Part shown: in pieces, positions 12,690 through 24,270 of the stretch
Layout of the letters: each line of letters opens with the position of its first letter
Position numbering within the stretch: position 1 is the first letter of the stretch
Source of the DNA: Chelonoidis abingdonii
Lineage: Eukaryota; Chordata; Testudines; Testudinidae
Assembly: GCF_003597395.2 (NCBI RefSeq)
Contig: NC_133774.1
Coordinates: 50,839,515-50,903,514, forward strand
Reading direction: 5' to 3'
DNA: 64,000 nt
Translations under genes and position numbers: made by a program
Notes under the pieces: generated by a model
Told to the model about the DNA's origin: nothing
The model's input: only the letters and a program-made list of their open reading frames with translations
Database searches by the model: none

Positions 12690-13490
12690 GTCTGATGCCT
12701 AAAACTCGGTTTCAGCCTGTACAATTGGGTATAAATATGCAAAAAAGACATTTACATGAGTGCTAATATCAGAGTTCCAAAGAATTCATTCTGAATGTTA
12801 TACTCAGATTTGCAACTCTGTTTGCCTAAATCAATTCTTGCATGAGTCATTTTCTGTCAATTCAAGGAAGCAACACCAGACATTGTAATAATTCAGCCTG
12901 TGTCAATTTGCCCGTTAGGTTTTTGTTGGAAAACCGAGTTTGACACTGCTAAATTGGAACATTTCAACAGCGATTTACAGTTTAAAAGAACAGCTTTCAC
13001 ACTCACACCTTGCAGTGCTTGATCTATGGTGAAACAGATTGCTGCATTTGATGGCTCTGGCCCTCCCAGCTGCCAAGAATTTGATTGCAACACGTGGGAT
13101 TTACAGCGAGTGAAATCAGCATTACCAAGTTATCGAAAGTTTCCTGTTATTCTCAGTCAATAGGCAATGCAAAACTCGACATTGCATAAACACACGCGTT
13201 TATAATCAATGTCCTGGCAGCTGCCCAGTCAAACGGTACAAACGGAGGAATAGTCTCCATATTCTCTGATTCCAAGGTTTGCATTCTACAAAAGGCGTGT
13301 TTCAACTTTTTAAGCAGTAAATAACAGCCGAAGTATAACAGCGACAAGGACTCTGGCTTTGGCCAACAATCTGACAAGGACAAGTTTTGCTTTGAATCCA
13401 GGAGTTGCACAAGAAGCCGTTTTGGATAAAATGGTTACAGTCAAAAGTAATGCAAACTATTCATTACAATGTGAAACCAGAGTGATGTGT
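12690..13490. promoter_or_regulatory. Candidate conserved noncoding element block
   Basis: About 800 bp of unique AT-rich DNA contains many TAAT, CAAT and octamer-like words (AATGCAAACT near 13449, TTTATAATCAATG near 13199) and E-boxes (CACGTG-like near 13091, CAGCTG near 13068 and 13220). There is no repeat similarity and no plausible exon. Like 8130-8620 it has the look of a developmental enhancer. This is inference from texture only. Confidence 0.4.
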
Positions 13491-13953
13491 TAACACGGTT
13501 CCAGATCCTACCATGTAGATGCAAGTGGGTAGCTAAGGGCAACATTTGGTCTTTGGATTTCCCCCAACAAATATTGTTCTTAGTTATACTGGTGTGAGTT
13601 GAGTTAATGGATTTACACTGTTGTCGTTCAGGGAAGAATGTGACCCTAATGTTGGTATTTTAATGTTGATTCATAAAATAAACTGTCAATGTTCTCTGCT
13701 AATCTATTAGATTTTAATGTATATCCTAACCAATAACCGTTACGGACCAATGTCAAGTCATGTCACTTCATAACGTATTTGCCAACACAATTATAGGATT
13801 TTACTATGATAAACGGGAAACAAAATGCCATGTAAAGAAAAATAATTAAAAAAGTTAAAAATCCCAAATCAGCCTCAAAGTACCTGTGTCGAATTAAAAA
13901 CACAGACAGGGTAGCAACAAAATATTTGAAAGCCCATTTCGGCTTTCGTTTAC

Positions 13954-14396
13954 CTGCCAAGACCTGCAGTCAAGGTCTTCTGTCCCCCCGCAACGGATGA
14001 TGAAGCAGAGGAAGGGATCTGTGCCTCGGGGTAGGTGTTGCTGAGGAACTGGTGCGAGGACCAGATCCCCGAGCTTAGCCCTCGCTGGATAGAAACCCTC
14101 TTGGAGCGCTCGCTAGCGTCCCCGCTCCCTGACTGCTTTTCTATTCTGATTTCTAGGGCCCCACAGTTCGCACCTTTCCTCAGGGGGGTTCGTTCCTTCG
14201 GCCAGCCCATGTAACCCTGACCTGCCTGCTGCGGCACCACGCAAAAGAACCGCCAAAGGGCCTCTCAAATGACACTGCCTCCCTTTTCCCGCCTTCCTGG
14301 GAGATGCTCTGTGTTGCCATCCCATGTACCTACCGAGCTTCTCTGATCCACCACCTGAAACTCACCTGGCCTGGGTCACTTTTCCTTGGAAGGCAG
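13954..14396. promoter_or_regulatory. GC-richer patch with opposed splice donors; possible divergent noncoding promoter
   Basis: On the minus strand the patch ends in GGCAG|GTAAAC (last exon base 13954). On the plus strand it ends in GGCAG|GTAAGT (last exon base 14396). Between them the DNA is locally CpG-enriched (for example GGAGCGCTCGCTAGCGTCC near 14104). Two outward-facing consensus donors about 440 bp apart would fit a bidirectional promoter making two noncoding RNAs. No TATA box or conserved protein was seen, and chance donors are possible. Confidence 0.3.
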
Positions 14397-15102
14397 GTAA
14401 GTTTGTTGATATTAACTCTTGTTATCCCACTGTACAGGCGTGAAAACTGTTACCCTAAAGCTTATGGTTCCTGTTGAGGTGATTGGCAAAAGCTCCTCTG
14501 ACAGAACACACAGACTCTCCAGTGTGCACGAGGAACCCAGGGCCACCACAAGCAGCAGATCCTCCTCATTTCACTCAGCAGATCTACCTCTTTCAGGTAG
14601 CCTCTTTCTACGCAACAGTGCTAGCTGCGTCTGAGTGGCCCTGGATAGTCTGTGATGACCAGCTAGGGTTCTCCTCTCTGCTCCCCTCTGCTGTGCTCCA
14701 GGGCTTTCCCCAGCCCTGTTATTCTCCCAGTTCAGAAAGCTACAGTTAGGGGACTTTTTTAGTTTGATGGTTTTTACATTATGTAGGGCGGAAATGTGGG
14801 GCTCACATAACATCAGTTCTGGGGAGGGAGAACTTGCACTTGTATGGGCAGAACTGTATCATGTCAAGGTGATGATTGGAAAAATGGTTCCTCAAACCAT
14901 GTTTTCTATTAGATTTTATTCTTCTGGTACAGTGACAAATTCACTTGAGATTTCAACAGCTCAGTTTGTCAAAGTTTCCATCGCTCACCCAGAAAGCCAC
15001 TGATCTTAGTTGCTTATGGCTATGGTTATTCAGATACAATTATAGGCTAGGGATATGTTACCAAAAAGCAAGAACTAATGTGGTATTTTATCATTTCCTC
15101 CC
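14397..15102. other. Intergenic, nothing recognised
   Basis: Unique sequence without a recognisable gene or repeat. Confidence 0.5.
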
Positions 15103-15148
15103 CTCTGCATTTAATCAAGCTGTTCTCTCTGCATTTAATCAAGCTGTT
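15103..15148. repeat. Tandem duplication, 24-bp period
   Basis: The unit CTCTGCATTTAATCAAGCTG occurs twice in succession, beginning at 15103 and 15127. Confidence 0.9.
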
Positions 15149-15439
15149 CATACACACCATCTTTTTCAATCTGCTCCAGTGGACCTTTAAGAAACAATTT
15201 TGCTTATACAAAGTGACCTGTGGAGCTCAAAGAGTGGGTGTTTTGGTTCATTTTTAAAAAATATTTCGGTTTCTGCCACGCTACTGTTGGGATTAAATGG
15301 AAGTTGATGCTATCGTTTTATAGTATTCAAGTACTGGCAGATGTAGCAAATAATTAGAGAGGCATTTGTTTGCACAGATTCCAGCATAAGAATTTGGGGC
15401 CCCAAAACACAGGGAGTTTTGCCTCAGCAACAACTCCAG

Positions 15440-15620
15440 AATCTAGTCTGTACCAGCTTTTTGCAAATGTTAATCAAACCTGTGTAATGACTTGAGATTC
15501 CTTACCTACCTCACAGGAGTGTTGGGAGGGTTAATTGCTGAATGTTTGTGAGGTTATTTTAGATCCTAGGATGGAAGTTGCTACAGAAGTGCAAAGTAGT
15601 AGTAAGTATTATTATAAAAG
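15440..15620 (+). mobile_element. MIR/L2-like 3' remnant
   Basis: The segment CTTACCTACCTCACAGGAGT followed by a GAGGTTATTTTAGATCC-type stretch and AAGTATTATTAT resembles the conserved 3' end of amniote MIR and L2 elements. It is old and diverged. Confidence 0.45.
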
Positions 15621-16217
15621 ACAGTGAAAAATAATAATACAAATTATCATCAATACTAAGAAATGCACAGTGTGTCTAGTGTTATATAGATGTTTCTGCC
15701 ACATCTGTGGTTTTTATATAATTGTTCTGATATTTTGATTGCTTATAAATGTTTAATCGCATGTAAATAGATGCACCCATAAGAAAACTGAGTTGGTAAA
15801 CCATAAAGCCAGCAGGCAGGAGGCAATAGTGTCATGGACTATGGCTCCTTTGGTGAGAAATAATAATTGAGCACACTGTAAATCAAAATTTATCTCAATG
15901 GCAGTTTTAATTCATTGTCTCTAGTGTGCTAAATAGAGTAGAGAAGTGTTAGAAACAGGAGAAGAGTACAGAAGGAAAATATTAGGAAGAGATTTTGTTT
16001 AAAAATTCCTAAGTAACAAAGCTGACCATGTTTACTTCAAATGGCTGCAGAGAGCTCTCCATCAATGCAGCTGTTTGTTTGTTTTAGTTTGGTACATGGA
16101 TTTCATAAAATAAAGCAAACTGGATTTAAAAAAGGATCAACAGAACGTCTTTGAAAGTAAACTTTGTAAACTGAAAATATCTGATTTTTTAACAATTTAA
16201 AAAACTATAGGCATAAT

Positions 16218-16330
16218 TTTCCTCTAACTGATAAGGTTGTAACTCCATTGAATTCCACGGAGTTACTCCTGATTTACAATGAGAATGGGGAAAATGAGAG
16301 GAAAATCAGCCCCTGTACTATCATATGAGT
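16218..16330. repeat. Palindromic dispersed repeat
   Basis: The arms AACTCCATTGAA and CACGGAGTT are inverted around a short centre, followed by ACTCCTGATTTACA. Related scraps occur near 9001-9050, 13590-13620 and 16855-16910. This is a common short amniote repeat of unassigned class. Confidence 0.5.
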
Positions 16331-16689
16331 GAGGAATGGAAGTCAAAGAGTTAAACTGCAAACAGAACAAAAGCATTATCTGAACCTCAGTGATCATTCT
16401 GTTCCCTCATTCCTTTCCCATTTATTCACCTCTCATCCTTTCATCTTCTGCCTAACTCCAACACATCTTTCTCTTCTCCTGTCCCAAAACTCCATGTCCT
16501 TGACTTCCAACAAGCTCCCAGGGTCCCACCACTTCCTCTGTCTAACCACCTGCAGGGCTCCTGATCTGCACCGACTACCCAACACCCCACACATTTCCTA
16601 TTAGGTTGTCTCAACAGACCTGACATTTTCTGATGGACTCTAGCAGTCTCCTCTGTTCAAATCTCACCTATTATGATAAGGCTTGTTTA

Positions 16690-16915
16690 GTGAGAGGCAC
16701 CACAGATAGGCCTAGATCCTAAAGGTATTTAGGCACCTAACTCCCATTGTTTTTTCAGGGCCATTGAGGATCTGGGCTAAAATGCTTCCCCATCTGCCTA
16801 GCATTTGTGGGTGTTGAAGACACTGGGCCAGCCCAAGCTCATGTAAAGTGGTGTAGCTCCATTAACTTCAGTTGGTGCTACTCCAGTTTACAACAACTGA
16901 AGATCTGCATTCCAG
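16690..16915. repeat. Dispersed AGGCACCTAA-type repeat
   Basis: TATTTAGGCACCTAACTCCC followed by GAGGATCTGGGCTAAA, then AGCTCCATTAACTTCAGTTG. These words recur in several copies through the window and belong to old, unclassified amniote repeats. Confidence 0.45.
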
Positions 16916-17859
16916 TCAATAGTCAGTCTAGCAGAGACTGCTAGAGGTTAAGATCTTGTTGTGGACTTCAGCAAAGCACAGGGGACCGTTAAGGGTAGGG
17001 GAAAAGGAGGCTGGATAAAGTGGAACATTTTCTAAGCTAAGAGGGACATGGATCTGATCGATTAGAGGTTTGTGCCAATTCTTATTTTACTCTTGTGGTT
17101 CACCCATTCCTCATTATAAGCAATAAGACATTTTCCATATAATTTGATGTTACAGACATTAAAATGAGTAAACATATTTTATATATGTAATTATAAATCC
17201 ACCTTAAAAGCAAGTGCCTGTTGTGTAATAATTACAAGCTGATGTGTTACTATTGTTCTGTAGCTTTGAAAACCTGATGGAGTATGTGTCAGTATAATCT
17301 AGGGCAAATCCTGGGTTATTTGCTGTCAGTGTGTCTGTGGATCTAGGCCTTTGCCTTTGCCTTTGTTAGTGATCTGTTATGTGATTCATGAAAAGGGCAG
17401 CCCTGTAACAACATTATTTCAGGAGGATAATAACTAGCCATCATAAATTCCTTTTTAAATAGTTTATTGCAGGTTGTAGTCTATTGACAATGTCTGTTTT
17501 ACAGCATGGAAGAAAACAATTCCTTGTTGATGCTAGTCACTAAAACCACTTAATAGTTACAGCCCTTTTTAGTACCCTCAGAGAAAACCTAGTCTTTCAT
17601 GAAATGAATCATAAATAGTTGAGTCAAGGAAGTTACTCTAAAGGGGGGAAAGAGCGAAAAGAGATCAGTGTCTCACAGTTATTGAAATGTGTTTGCTTTT
17701 AGACAATTCTCCATTAAACACTATTTAACAATTATAGGTTAGGATAGAGCTGGTTGGGAATGTTTTGACTACACTTTTTTTGTCTGAAAATGCTGATAAT
17801 TTTTTTTTGTTCTGCTCTCACACCGGCACACTGTGATCAGCAGTAGCTGATCCAATTCA
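16916..17859. other. Intergenic, nothing recognised
   Basis: AT-rich sequence with no supported feature. Confidence 0.5.
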
Positions 17860-18130
17860 TTCCCAAGAGCAATTCAAAATATTTGTCTTGACCTATAAAT
17901 CTGTAAATGGTTTGATATCTTCTTGGCTTAATAACTACCTCTCACCTTATGTGATATCTTGGCAGTTAAGTTCAGCCAAAATACATGCTAACAGCCCCCT
18001 GGTTTTAAGGGGAGGGAGATGGCATCAGGGCATTTTCAATGAGGGGCAGTTGATGCTAGAACTCACTTCCCCTGTGGTCTGACAGATTCCAAATCTGTTA
18101 ACCTACAAGGCCTGTCTGTTCTCCTAGATG
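17860..18130 (+). mobile_element. LINE reverse transcriptase C-terminal remnant (L2/CR1-like)
   Basis: The plus-strand reading VLTYKSVNGLISSWLNNYLS-type (17880-17945) matches the pattern of the connection region near the C-terminus of L2-class LINE polymerases. A degraded stretch and a stop follow. Only this piece remains. Confidence 0.45.
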
Positions 18131-18294
18131 GTAAGAGGATGTAGGTACACTAAAGGGTATGATAGCCTGGTTGAGTGAGGAAGAATTAACAATTAAAATT
18201 GGTTACTTCTATCATTTTTTGCAGCTGCTTTTATATTGTCTATGTAGCTGGAGCAAGAGAAAAGTACATTTTACAAATAACATTACATGTACAG

Positions 18295-18392
18295 CAATTC
18301 CCTGCCTCACAGGATGCTGATACCTGTTATTCATAAGTCATTTGAGACTGGAGATGGAAAGGCACTGTACCAGTGAAAAATATTACTACTGT
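18295..18392 (+). mobile_element. MIR/L2-like tail
   Basis: CCCTGCCTCACAGGATGCTG with a following AAAGGCACTGTACCAG and ATTACTACTGTTG has the layout of MIR/L2 3' ends. Confidence 0.4.
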
Positions 18393-20195
18393 TGTATTTC
18401 TTTACTGAAATGAACACACAAGAGTATCCTCCATATTCCCACAACGTCTGGCAGGACTTCTACTTTTACAAATATTGGCCCAGCTTCTGCAAAGAGAACA
18501 ACATGGATGGATCCATGCAAAGCCCCATTAAAATCACTAGGGCTCTTCATAGATGCAGGAGTCGGCTGGTGTGCAACAAGCCACAGGATGAGGGCCACAG
18601 GTGCCAATCCTGCAACTAATTATGCACATGAGTAACTTTATACATGGGAGTAGTCTCACTGATTTTTAGGGGGCTATTCACATGCATAAAGTTACTTCTA
18701 TGCTTAAGTGTTTGCGGGACAAGGCCTACAGTCAGTACAATAAAATAAACAATTTATTTTATGCCACTGTATCTAGTGAAGTCTAGTCTTGTCCATAAAC
18801 CAGTTCTTCTTCATCAGTGCTCAGACTGGGAAACTTCCAAATCCCATTAATTGGGTAGAGTTAGGACATTTCTTATTTCCTTTGACATGTGGCACATCAA
18901 ATTACTCAGGAGCATGCACAAATGTCTGTGAGAAGGAGTTGTCATCTTCTGGAGGGATAGGCAGCATCATCAGCCTTGGATCCAACACTGAATGTTCTTC
19001 CTTTACCAGCAGATCATTCACCATTAGTTGAAAAATGGGCAAGCACTGATTTTCTCCAATTTGCTTTTTATATATCCCAAACTTAGTGCAGTGCAGAAAT
19101 ACTGTGTATCCCTGACCCCTGCCAATGCTTGTCTATACAGATCTAGACATCCTACAGAGTTTACTGATGGAGTGCACATCATACAAAAGAAAATCCTAGT
19201 GTGTCAGGCAATACTCTGAAAAGATAGAGTGGAGAGATTGGCTCTTCTGCCCTGTCCTCTGAAATCTCTGTTTTTTCAACTGGAAAAAGAATAATAATGA
19301 TGATTTTTTTAAAAAAAAACCCTCTAAAATATACAGAGTTAGAATCATATAAGTAAAATACATATGTGCCCAATCATTGTGGTGATATATTACTTTGCCT
19401 AATCATTAACTGGAAATGCCATATAAGAATTTGTAAACCACAGTAAATCATTTTGTAGGAATTATTTAAATGTACTGCTGACTAATGTAAAACAGTCTAG
19501 TTTCCACAGTCAGTAGGCTGCCAAATATTGTAAAAAAAAAAAAAAGAAAAAGTTTGTGATCTAAGTTGACATAAATTATAGTAGATATAAATCTTTAAAA
19601 CAGCAGTACTAGTTTGCAGATTATTGAGTTTAAGAGATAGGAAGATGACACATTAACTATCATGAAGATTGCCAAGACTCTTCTCTGTTTTAATTAGGAT
19701 GCTTTGCAAGAAGATGTTTAATTTCTTTTTAAAGCTCTACCTTGGAAAGATCTTTATGACCATCTTGTTTGCAGTGATACAGGAGAAGTCAGAACGTGAC
19801 CTTGAAATTCCAGTTTATTGAATAGACACACAAGTGAAGTAAAGAGACTACATCTGTACCAGGTCCATGGGTTTGCTCTTCACACTATAGAGATGGGAAC
19901 AGAAGTGTAAAAATAATGGCTGGCTTAAAAAAAATAGCAGCATGTGAGTGAAATCAAGCATACTCAAAGCTACAATACAGATAGAAACAAACAAACAAAC
20001 AAACAAAAAACAGTGATAAGAAACATCTCAAGTGGCAGCAGTGCTGAGGAGGAAAGCTGTCATGATTTAAAACGCAAATTAGTGTTGAAGTGACGGAGAG
20101 GGGCAGATGATCTGTTTCACATTCCATGTTGTTTTTCTTATGTCTACTCAGACTGGAAGATATCCTTGGATGAGGGACTTGTGATCCTAAGTCAT
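18393..20195. other. Intergenic, low-complexity tracts only
   Basis: No gene is recognised. There is an A-rich run at 19531-19552 and an (AAAC)n tract at 19986-20011. Sequence near 18475-18620 resembles old dispersed repeats. Confidence 0.5.
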
Positions 20196-20880
20196 GTAGG
20201 GTGAGATCTATTAAGTGTATTAGGTGTTGTCAATGCCAAGTGTCATGGCATCTGATTTTTAGATGTGTAGAAAATAACATGAACACCCCCGTGATCTACA
20301 AAGCCTGAGTTAGGTGCATAGACTCCCTATACAATCAGTGGAGAGAGATATGCACCTTAGACTGTGACCCACAAAGCTTGCTTGTTGTGGGGGGAGCCAC
20401 CTAAGCTAGCCAGTAGACGACATCGACCAGAGGAGGGTGTGCTAAATCCTGACCTTTCGCAGATTTGTACACCTAAGTCCGGGCTTCACAGCAGCACCTA
20501 GCCATGCTAGTGATCCATGAACTGGGGGAACATAGGTGCTCAGCTGCCTAAATTGCATGTGGGAGTCGAAACAAAACAGCCCCAAGGGGGTGCAGGGGAA
20601 GATGGCTATCAGATCAGGTTCCCGTACATAACTTGGGCTTTTGAATGTCTATCTTTCCTAAACAGTGAATCACTTTGGGGCTTAGGTGGGAGGTAGGTGA
20701 CTGGATGTCTATCACGAGGCAGTAGTGTACATGTTTAGGTGCCTAGGGCAAGGCTGCAGTGTGCATGCCTAAAGGAAAAAACATAAGTGCCAAGTGAGTT
20801 TAGGCACCTAAAGGGTTAGGCAGCAGACAAAGAGGAGTTTTGTAGATTGCAGTAGTACCTAAAAACAGGATGTAGTATCA
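20196..20880. repeat. Dispersed repeat rich in TAGGTGCCTA/TAGGCACCTA words
   Basis: This long diverged repeat contains GGAGCCACCTAAGCTAGCC (20393-20411). Its reverse complement occurs in the related copy at 42960-43190. Multiple TTAGGTGCC and GGCACCTAAA words occur on both strands. The class is not assigned. Confidence 0.55.
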
Positions 20881-21282
20881 TCATGGATTCCACCCTTAGG
20901 TACCTTTTGAAAATGCCACTCCATGTCTTGTTTGCAAAGAGTCCAGCACACTTTAGCTACTCTGTAAATTAAAACAACACATTTCAAAGAGAACCATCAG
21001 GGGAAAACTTAGCTCAATATGTAGGGCCAAGGTGCAGTTCCAGCAAATGGGAATACATGCAACACTCCCTCCTAAAGTAGAAGCACAAGTGATCATGGTA
21101 GAGAATAATGCTTTAGACACTATCTGTAAACAGAATAGCCCTTCAAATCTACTCTCTAAACGTCTTAATGCTGCAGGTGGAATGAGATGGATTTATAAAA
21201 AAGTGGAGATTAGAGGAGGTAAAACAGATGAACTTCCTAGGTATCAGATAATTTATTTTCATCACCTAGTTTTCCAAAGGTG

Positions 21283-21500
21283 ACAATTTTGGACACCTCA
21301 GTTTTCAGAGGATAGGTGCTCAGCACTTGATGAAAATCTGGCCTTTTTAAGTTGTCTCAAGATGACGTGCCAAAAGCTGAGGCACCTAAAATCACTGAAT
21401 GACCTTTGAAGTTGTAGATGTAGGCCCGATGATGTTATTTTACCTAGTAAAGTCTCCCCAGTGCAGTTCCCAGGGGACAGGTGCTCACATGCTAAAATCC
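21283..21500. repeat. Dispersed repeat (GGTGCTCAGCAC type)
   Basis: ATAGGTGCTCAGCACTTGAT and GAAAATCTGGCC, followed by GAGGCACCTAAAATCACTGA, are words of a frequent old amniote repeat. Confidence 0.4.
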
Positions 21501-21653
21501 ATCTTCCCAACTGGCTGTAATTCACACACTGATGATAGTCTGAACAGAGAAGCCAGAAAGTGAATGAGGATGGAAATTAAACTACCCTGTTACTTGTGAT
21601 CTTCCCAGAGGCACACAAAATTAGTGGACACTTTTGACAAATTGGCCTTTTTG

Positions 21654-21867
21654 CCCTTGTCTACACTGGAAATTAGTCCTAGTTACAGCCACTGGTAGAC
21701 ACAGAACCCATGTAATCCATCTACTGCACAGGTGCAGTTTACCCCTAGTCTGATAGCAGGATAAAGGGCACTGATGTAAAGAATAGATTATAGTAACTCA
21801 CTCGTTTACACATGGGGGTTGAATCACTGCAGCTACATAAAAGGTGTAATCCCTGGTTTAGACAAGG
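21654..21867. mobile_element. MITE with CCTTGTCTACACTG termini
   Basis: The left end is CCCTTGTCTACACTGG and the right end is GGTTTAGACAAGGCCT, which is imperfectly inverted. The interior is noncoding. Related termini bound 41298-41585. Confidence 0.6.
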
Positions 21868-21869
21868 CC

Positions 21870-22010
21870 TAAATTTCACCTCTGTAAAATGGGGCTAATA
21901 ATACTTGCTTACATACCTGTGGTGTCATGACTGATGTTAGTTAATGCAGCACTTTGAAGATGTAAAGCACTTTCAGGTGAGAAGTGTTATTACTGTAGTA
22001 CAAACCATTA
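21870..22010 (+). mobile_element. MIR/L2-like 3' remnant
   Basis: CCTCTGTAAAATGGGGCTAA followed by AAAGCACTTTCAGGTGAG and GTGTTATTACTG is the standard order of the MIR/L2 3' region. Confidence 0.5.
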
Positions 22011-22139
22011 AGGGGCGGGGAAGGAGATGATGTAACCAGGTCCCCTGACAGGGCTGTTTTTGCAGTGTAATCAGTAAAACACGGTCTGACACCATACAGA
22101 GCCCTGCCCATGAACCATGCAACTGCCCTGGATTGTAAC

Positions 22140-22830
22140 CTGACTATGAGATCTCCAGCATCCGGCTCCGGTGCTGCTTCGCTCATCCCCACGCTGCCTT
22201 AAAGGTGAACTAGTAGCCCAGCTGCTTCCGCGCAGAGCTCTGCTGTGGCTCCCCTCCGCCCTGAGGCGGGCTTGGCCAATCCCGCCCGGCTTGGAGCGCG
22301 GTAGTGTCCTCAGGGCATGCCCGGGGCAGTGGGGAGGAGCTGTGCGGAGAGACACGTGAGTGACTACGGGACTGCAGGACTGGAAATGCAAGGGGGGAGG
22401 GTAGCGAGGACCGGCCAGCCCCACGGTTGCAATGAAAGTGGACACAGAAGCAGTTTCGGTGTGACCAGCTGGGACGCTTGGTCCCACTGCCTCCTGCCTC
22501 CAGCGTTACAGCTAGCCGGGCTGGGATGAAAGCCCTGCTGCGGGGGTGTTCGCCGCCAAGCGCACCCCTGAGTAGCTCTGCCGTGGAAGGGCACCAAAGC
22601 TGTCTGCAGGGCAGCGGGGCGGTGGCCACGGAGGAGAGCAGCATCCACAGCCAGGGCTGAACTCGAGCAAGGGCATGATCCAAGGCAGCGCCTAGGCGCA
22701 GCTGCCCCGCGGGAGGCGAGGGAACCACGATAAGGCAGCGCAGCTCAGCCCCAGGTCTGACCCGCCCAGGGTTGCGTGCCCGGTCCCCAGGGATCAGAAA
22801 CTGGGCACCACCCGGCTCCCGAGGGGTGCA
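22140..22830. promoter_or_regulatory. CpG island, candidate promoter
   Basis: About 700 bp is strikingly GC- and CpG-rich against an AT-rich background and does not look like a transposon. It contains TTGGCCAATCCCGCCC (a CCAAT box next to a GC box, near 22272-22287) and a CACGTG E-box followed by a splice-donor-like GTGAGT near 22351. No conserved protein was found: the long open frames here come from absence of AT-rich stop codons. It may drive a noncoding RNA or be a distal regulatory island. Confidence 0.5.
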
Positions 22831-22832
22831 GG

Positions 22833-23011
22833 CAGGGGCGGCTCCAGGCCCCAGCACGCCAAGCGCGTGCTTGGGGCGGCATGCCGCGGGGGGCGCTCCG
22901 CGGGTCGCTGATGGAGCCGCAGGACCAGCGGACCCTTCCGCAGGCCTGCGGGAGGTCCACCGGAGCCGCTGGACCGGCGAGCGGCAGAGCGCCCCCCTAA
23001 GGGGGAAAGCA
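22833..23011. mobile_element. GC-rich hAT-like element with palindromic core
   Basis: It starts CAGGGGCGGCTCCAGGCCCC, matching the hAT-like termini at 25550 and 38944. It contains the module GCGGGAGGTCCACCGGAGCC, also present at 40222-40505. GGTGCAG occurs just before the start and again near 23015 and may be an eroded target duplication. The right terminus is unclear. Confidence 0.5.
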
Positions 23012-23469
23012 CGAGGTGCAGATACAGCTTGGGCAGTATCAGTGGGGAGACCCGAGACGTTGCTAGAAGTGGGGAGGGACTCGTGTTTCAAAGCGAGTTT
23101 GGGGAATAACTTTGATCTTTCAGTTTCCCAGCGGGCAGCAAGTTAAAAAAATGGTTTCAAGTCGACCTGAAAAGGAAGATTTCTGCAAATTAAAAAGTAT
23201 AAACGACAAAGGGGAAAAGAAAAACGAATTGTTTGTGGGGGAGCAAAATGTTTCGTTCTATCTCCAAACACTTCCCGTTGTGAGTATTTTTAAACTGCTT
23301 ACAAATAAAGTGGAAGCGATTTTCCAAAGGAGGCGTTCAGAAACAAGAAATCAAAACGTTTCACTTTGGCAATTAAAAATGTCACCCAGCTCTAGTTGTG
23401 TCTCCCTCTGGTGGCGGGATGGGTGGCCGGGGAATGTAGATTCCTCCCACATCTGGGCTCATTTATAGC

Positions 23470-24270
23470 ACTTGATACTGATCAATCCGCACTCCCTCAG
23501 CCTCCCTGTGTGTCCCCCCTCCCCAGTTCTTCTCTTGTCATCTCACCAGACATCCAAGCAGTCACGGAATCCTGCTGGTTCTTTTTCAGCCTCCTCTTAT
23601 GAATCTGACTCTTCTTGTTTGCCTACTGCTAAAATGCACTGGCCTTCACAATTCCTGTGCCACTTCTCTCCAGTTCTGTAGAAGCTAAAATCATTTTCCT
23701 CACCTGCTGCTCACACCATGTAAGTCATCTCTCTGAATGCCTCCACTGACTCCTGTATTAAGCCCAAGCCAACCATATCTTCAAGGCTCAACACAGGTCT
23801 GCTCCTTTCTACATCTCTGTTCTCATTTCTTGCCATTCCTATTGTGCCCACCCCTTTCATTTCACCAATAAATCCCTTCTCACCTGTTCTTCTGTCTCCC
23901 ATTTCTGTGCCTTCTTCCATGTTCCCTCTCCATCTTATTGTCGCAAGCCCCCATCCTTTCCTGAAAACACACTTCTTTTATGAAATTCTCAGAAGATAGC
24001 TCACTTCAGCTAACCTGTGGTCACCCACTCATTATTGGGAAATAAAAGACTCTAAACTAGTACAGTTCTCTAGCTCCCTTGCCATGTTCTGTCTGTTTAG
24101 ACTACAACCTCCTCAATACGGAGACTGTTATGAGAGTGCGATATAAAAGTTATAGGTGCAGATATGCATATATACAGATATTGCATATAAACAGCGCCAC
24201 CTACTGGCACAGAATTTGTACTATTGTTTATAAATTAGTAGGTTCAATAAAGTTGTTGTTATACATTGCA
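23470..24270 (+). mobile_element. Old L2-like LINE 3' remnant
   Basis: The pyrimidine-rich stretch (CTCTCCAGTTCTGTAG, CATCTCTCTGAATGCC), then a weak TTTAGACTACAACCTCC and a final TTCAATAAAGTTG, has the general order of L2 3' ends. It is strongly diverged and the assignment is tentative. Confidence 0.3.

Noticed and set aside
15103..15148. CRISPR-like short direct repeat
   Set aside because: Only two adjacent copies without spacers in a vertebrate genome; a plain tandem duplication.
14764..15190. Overlapping plus-strand open frames
   Set aside because: They include a 24-bp tandem duplication and no recognisable protein feature.
22210..23091. 293-codon open frame on the minus strand
   Set aside because: It lies in a CpG island and a GC-rich transposon where stops are rare in all frames. 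The protein has no domain pattern and overlaps several equally long frames.
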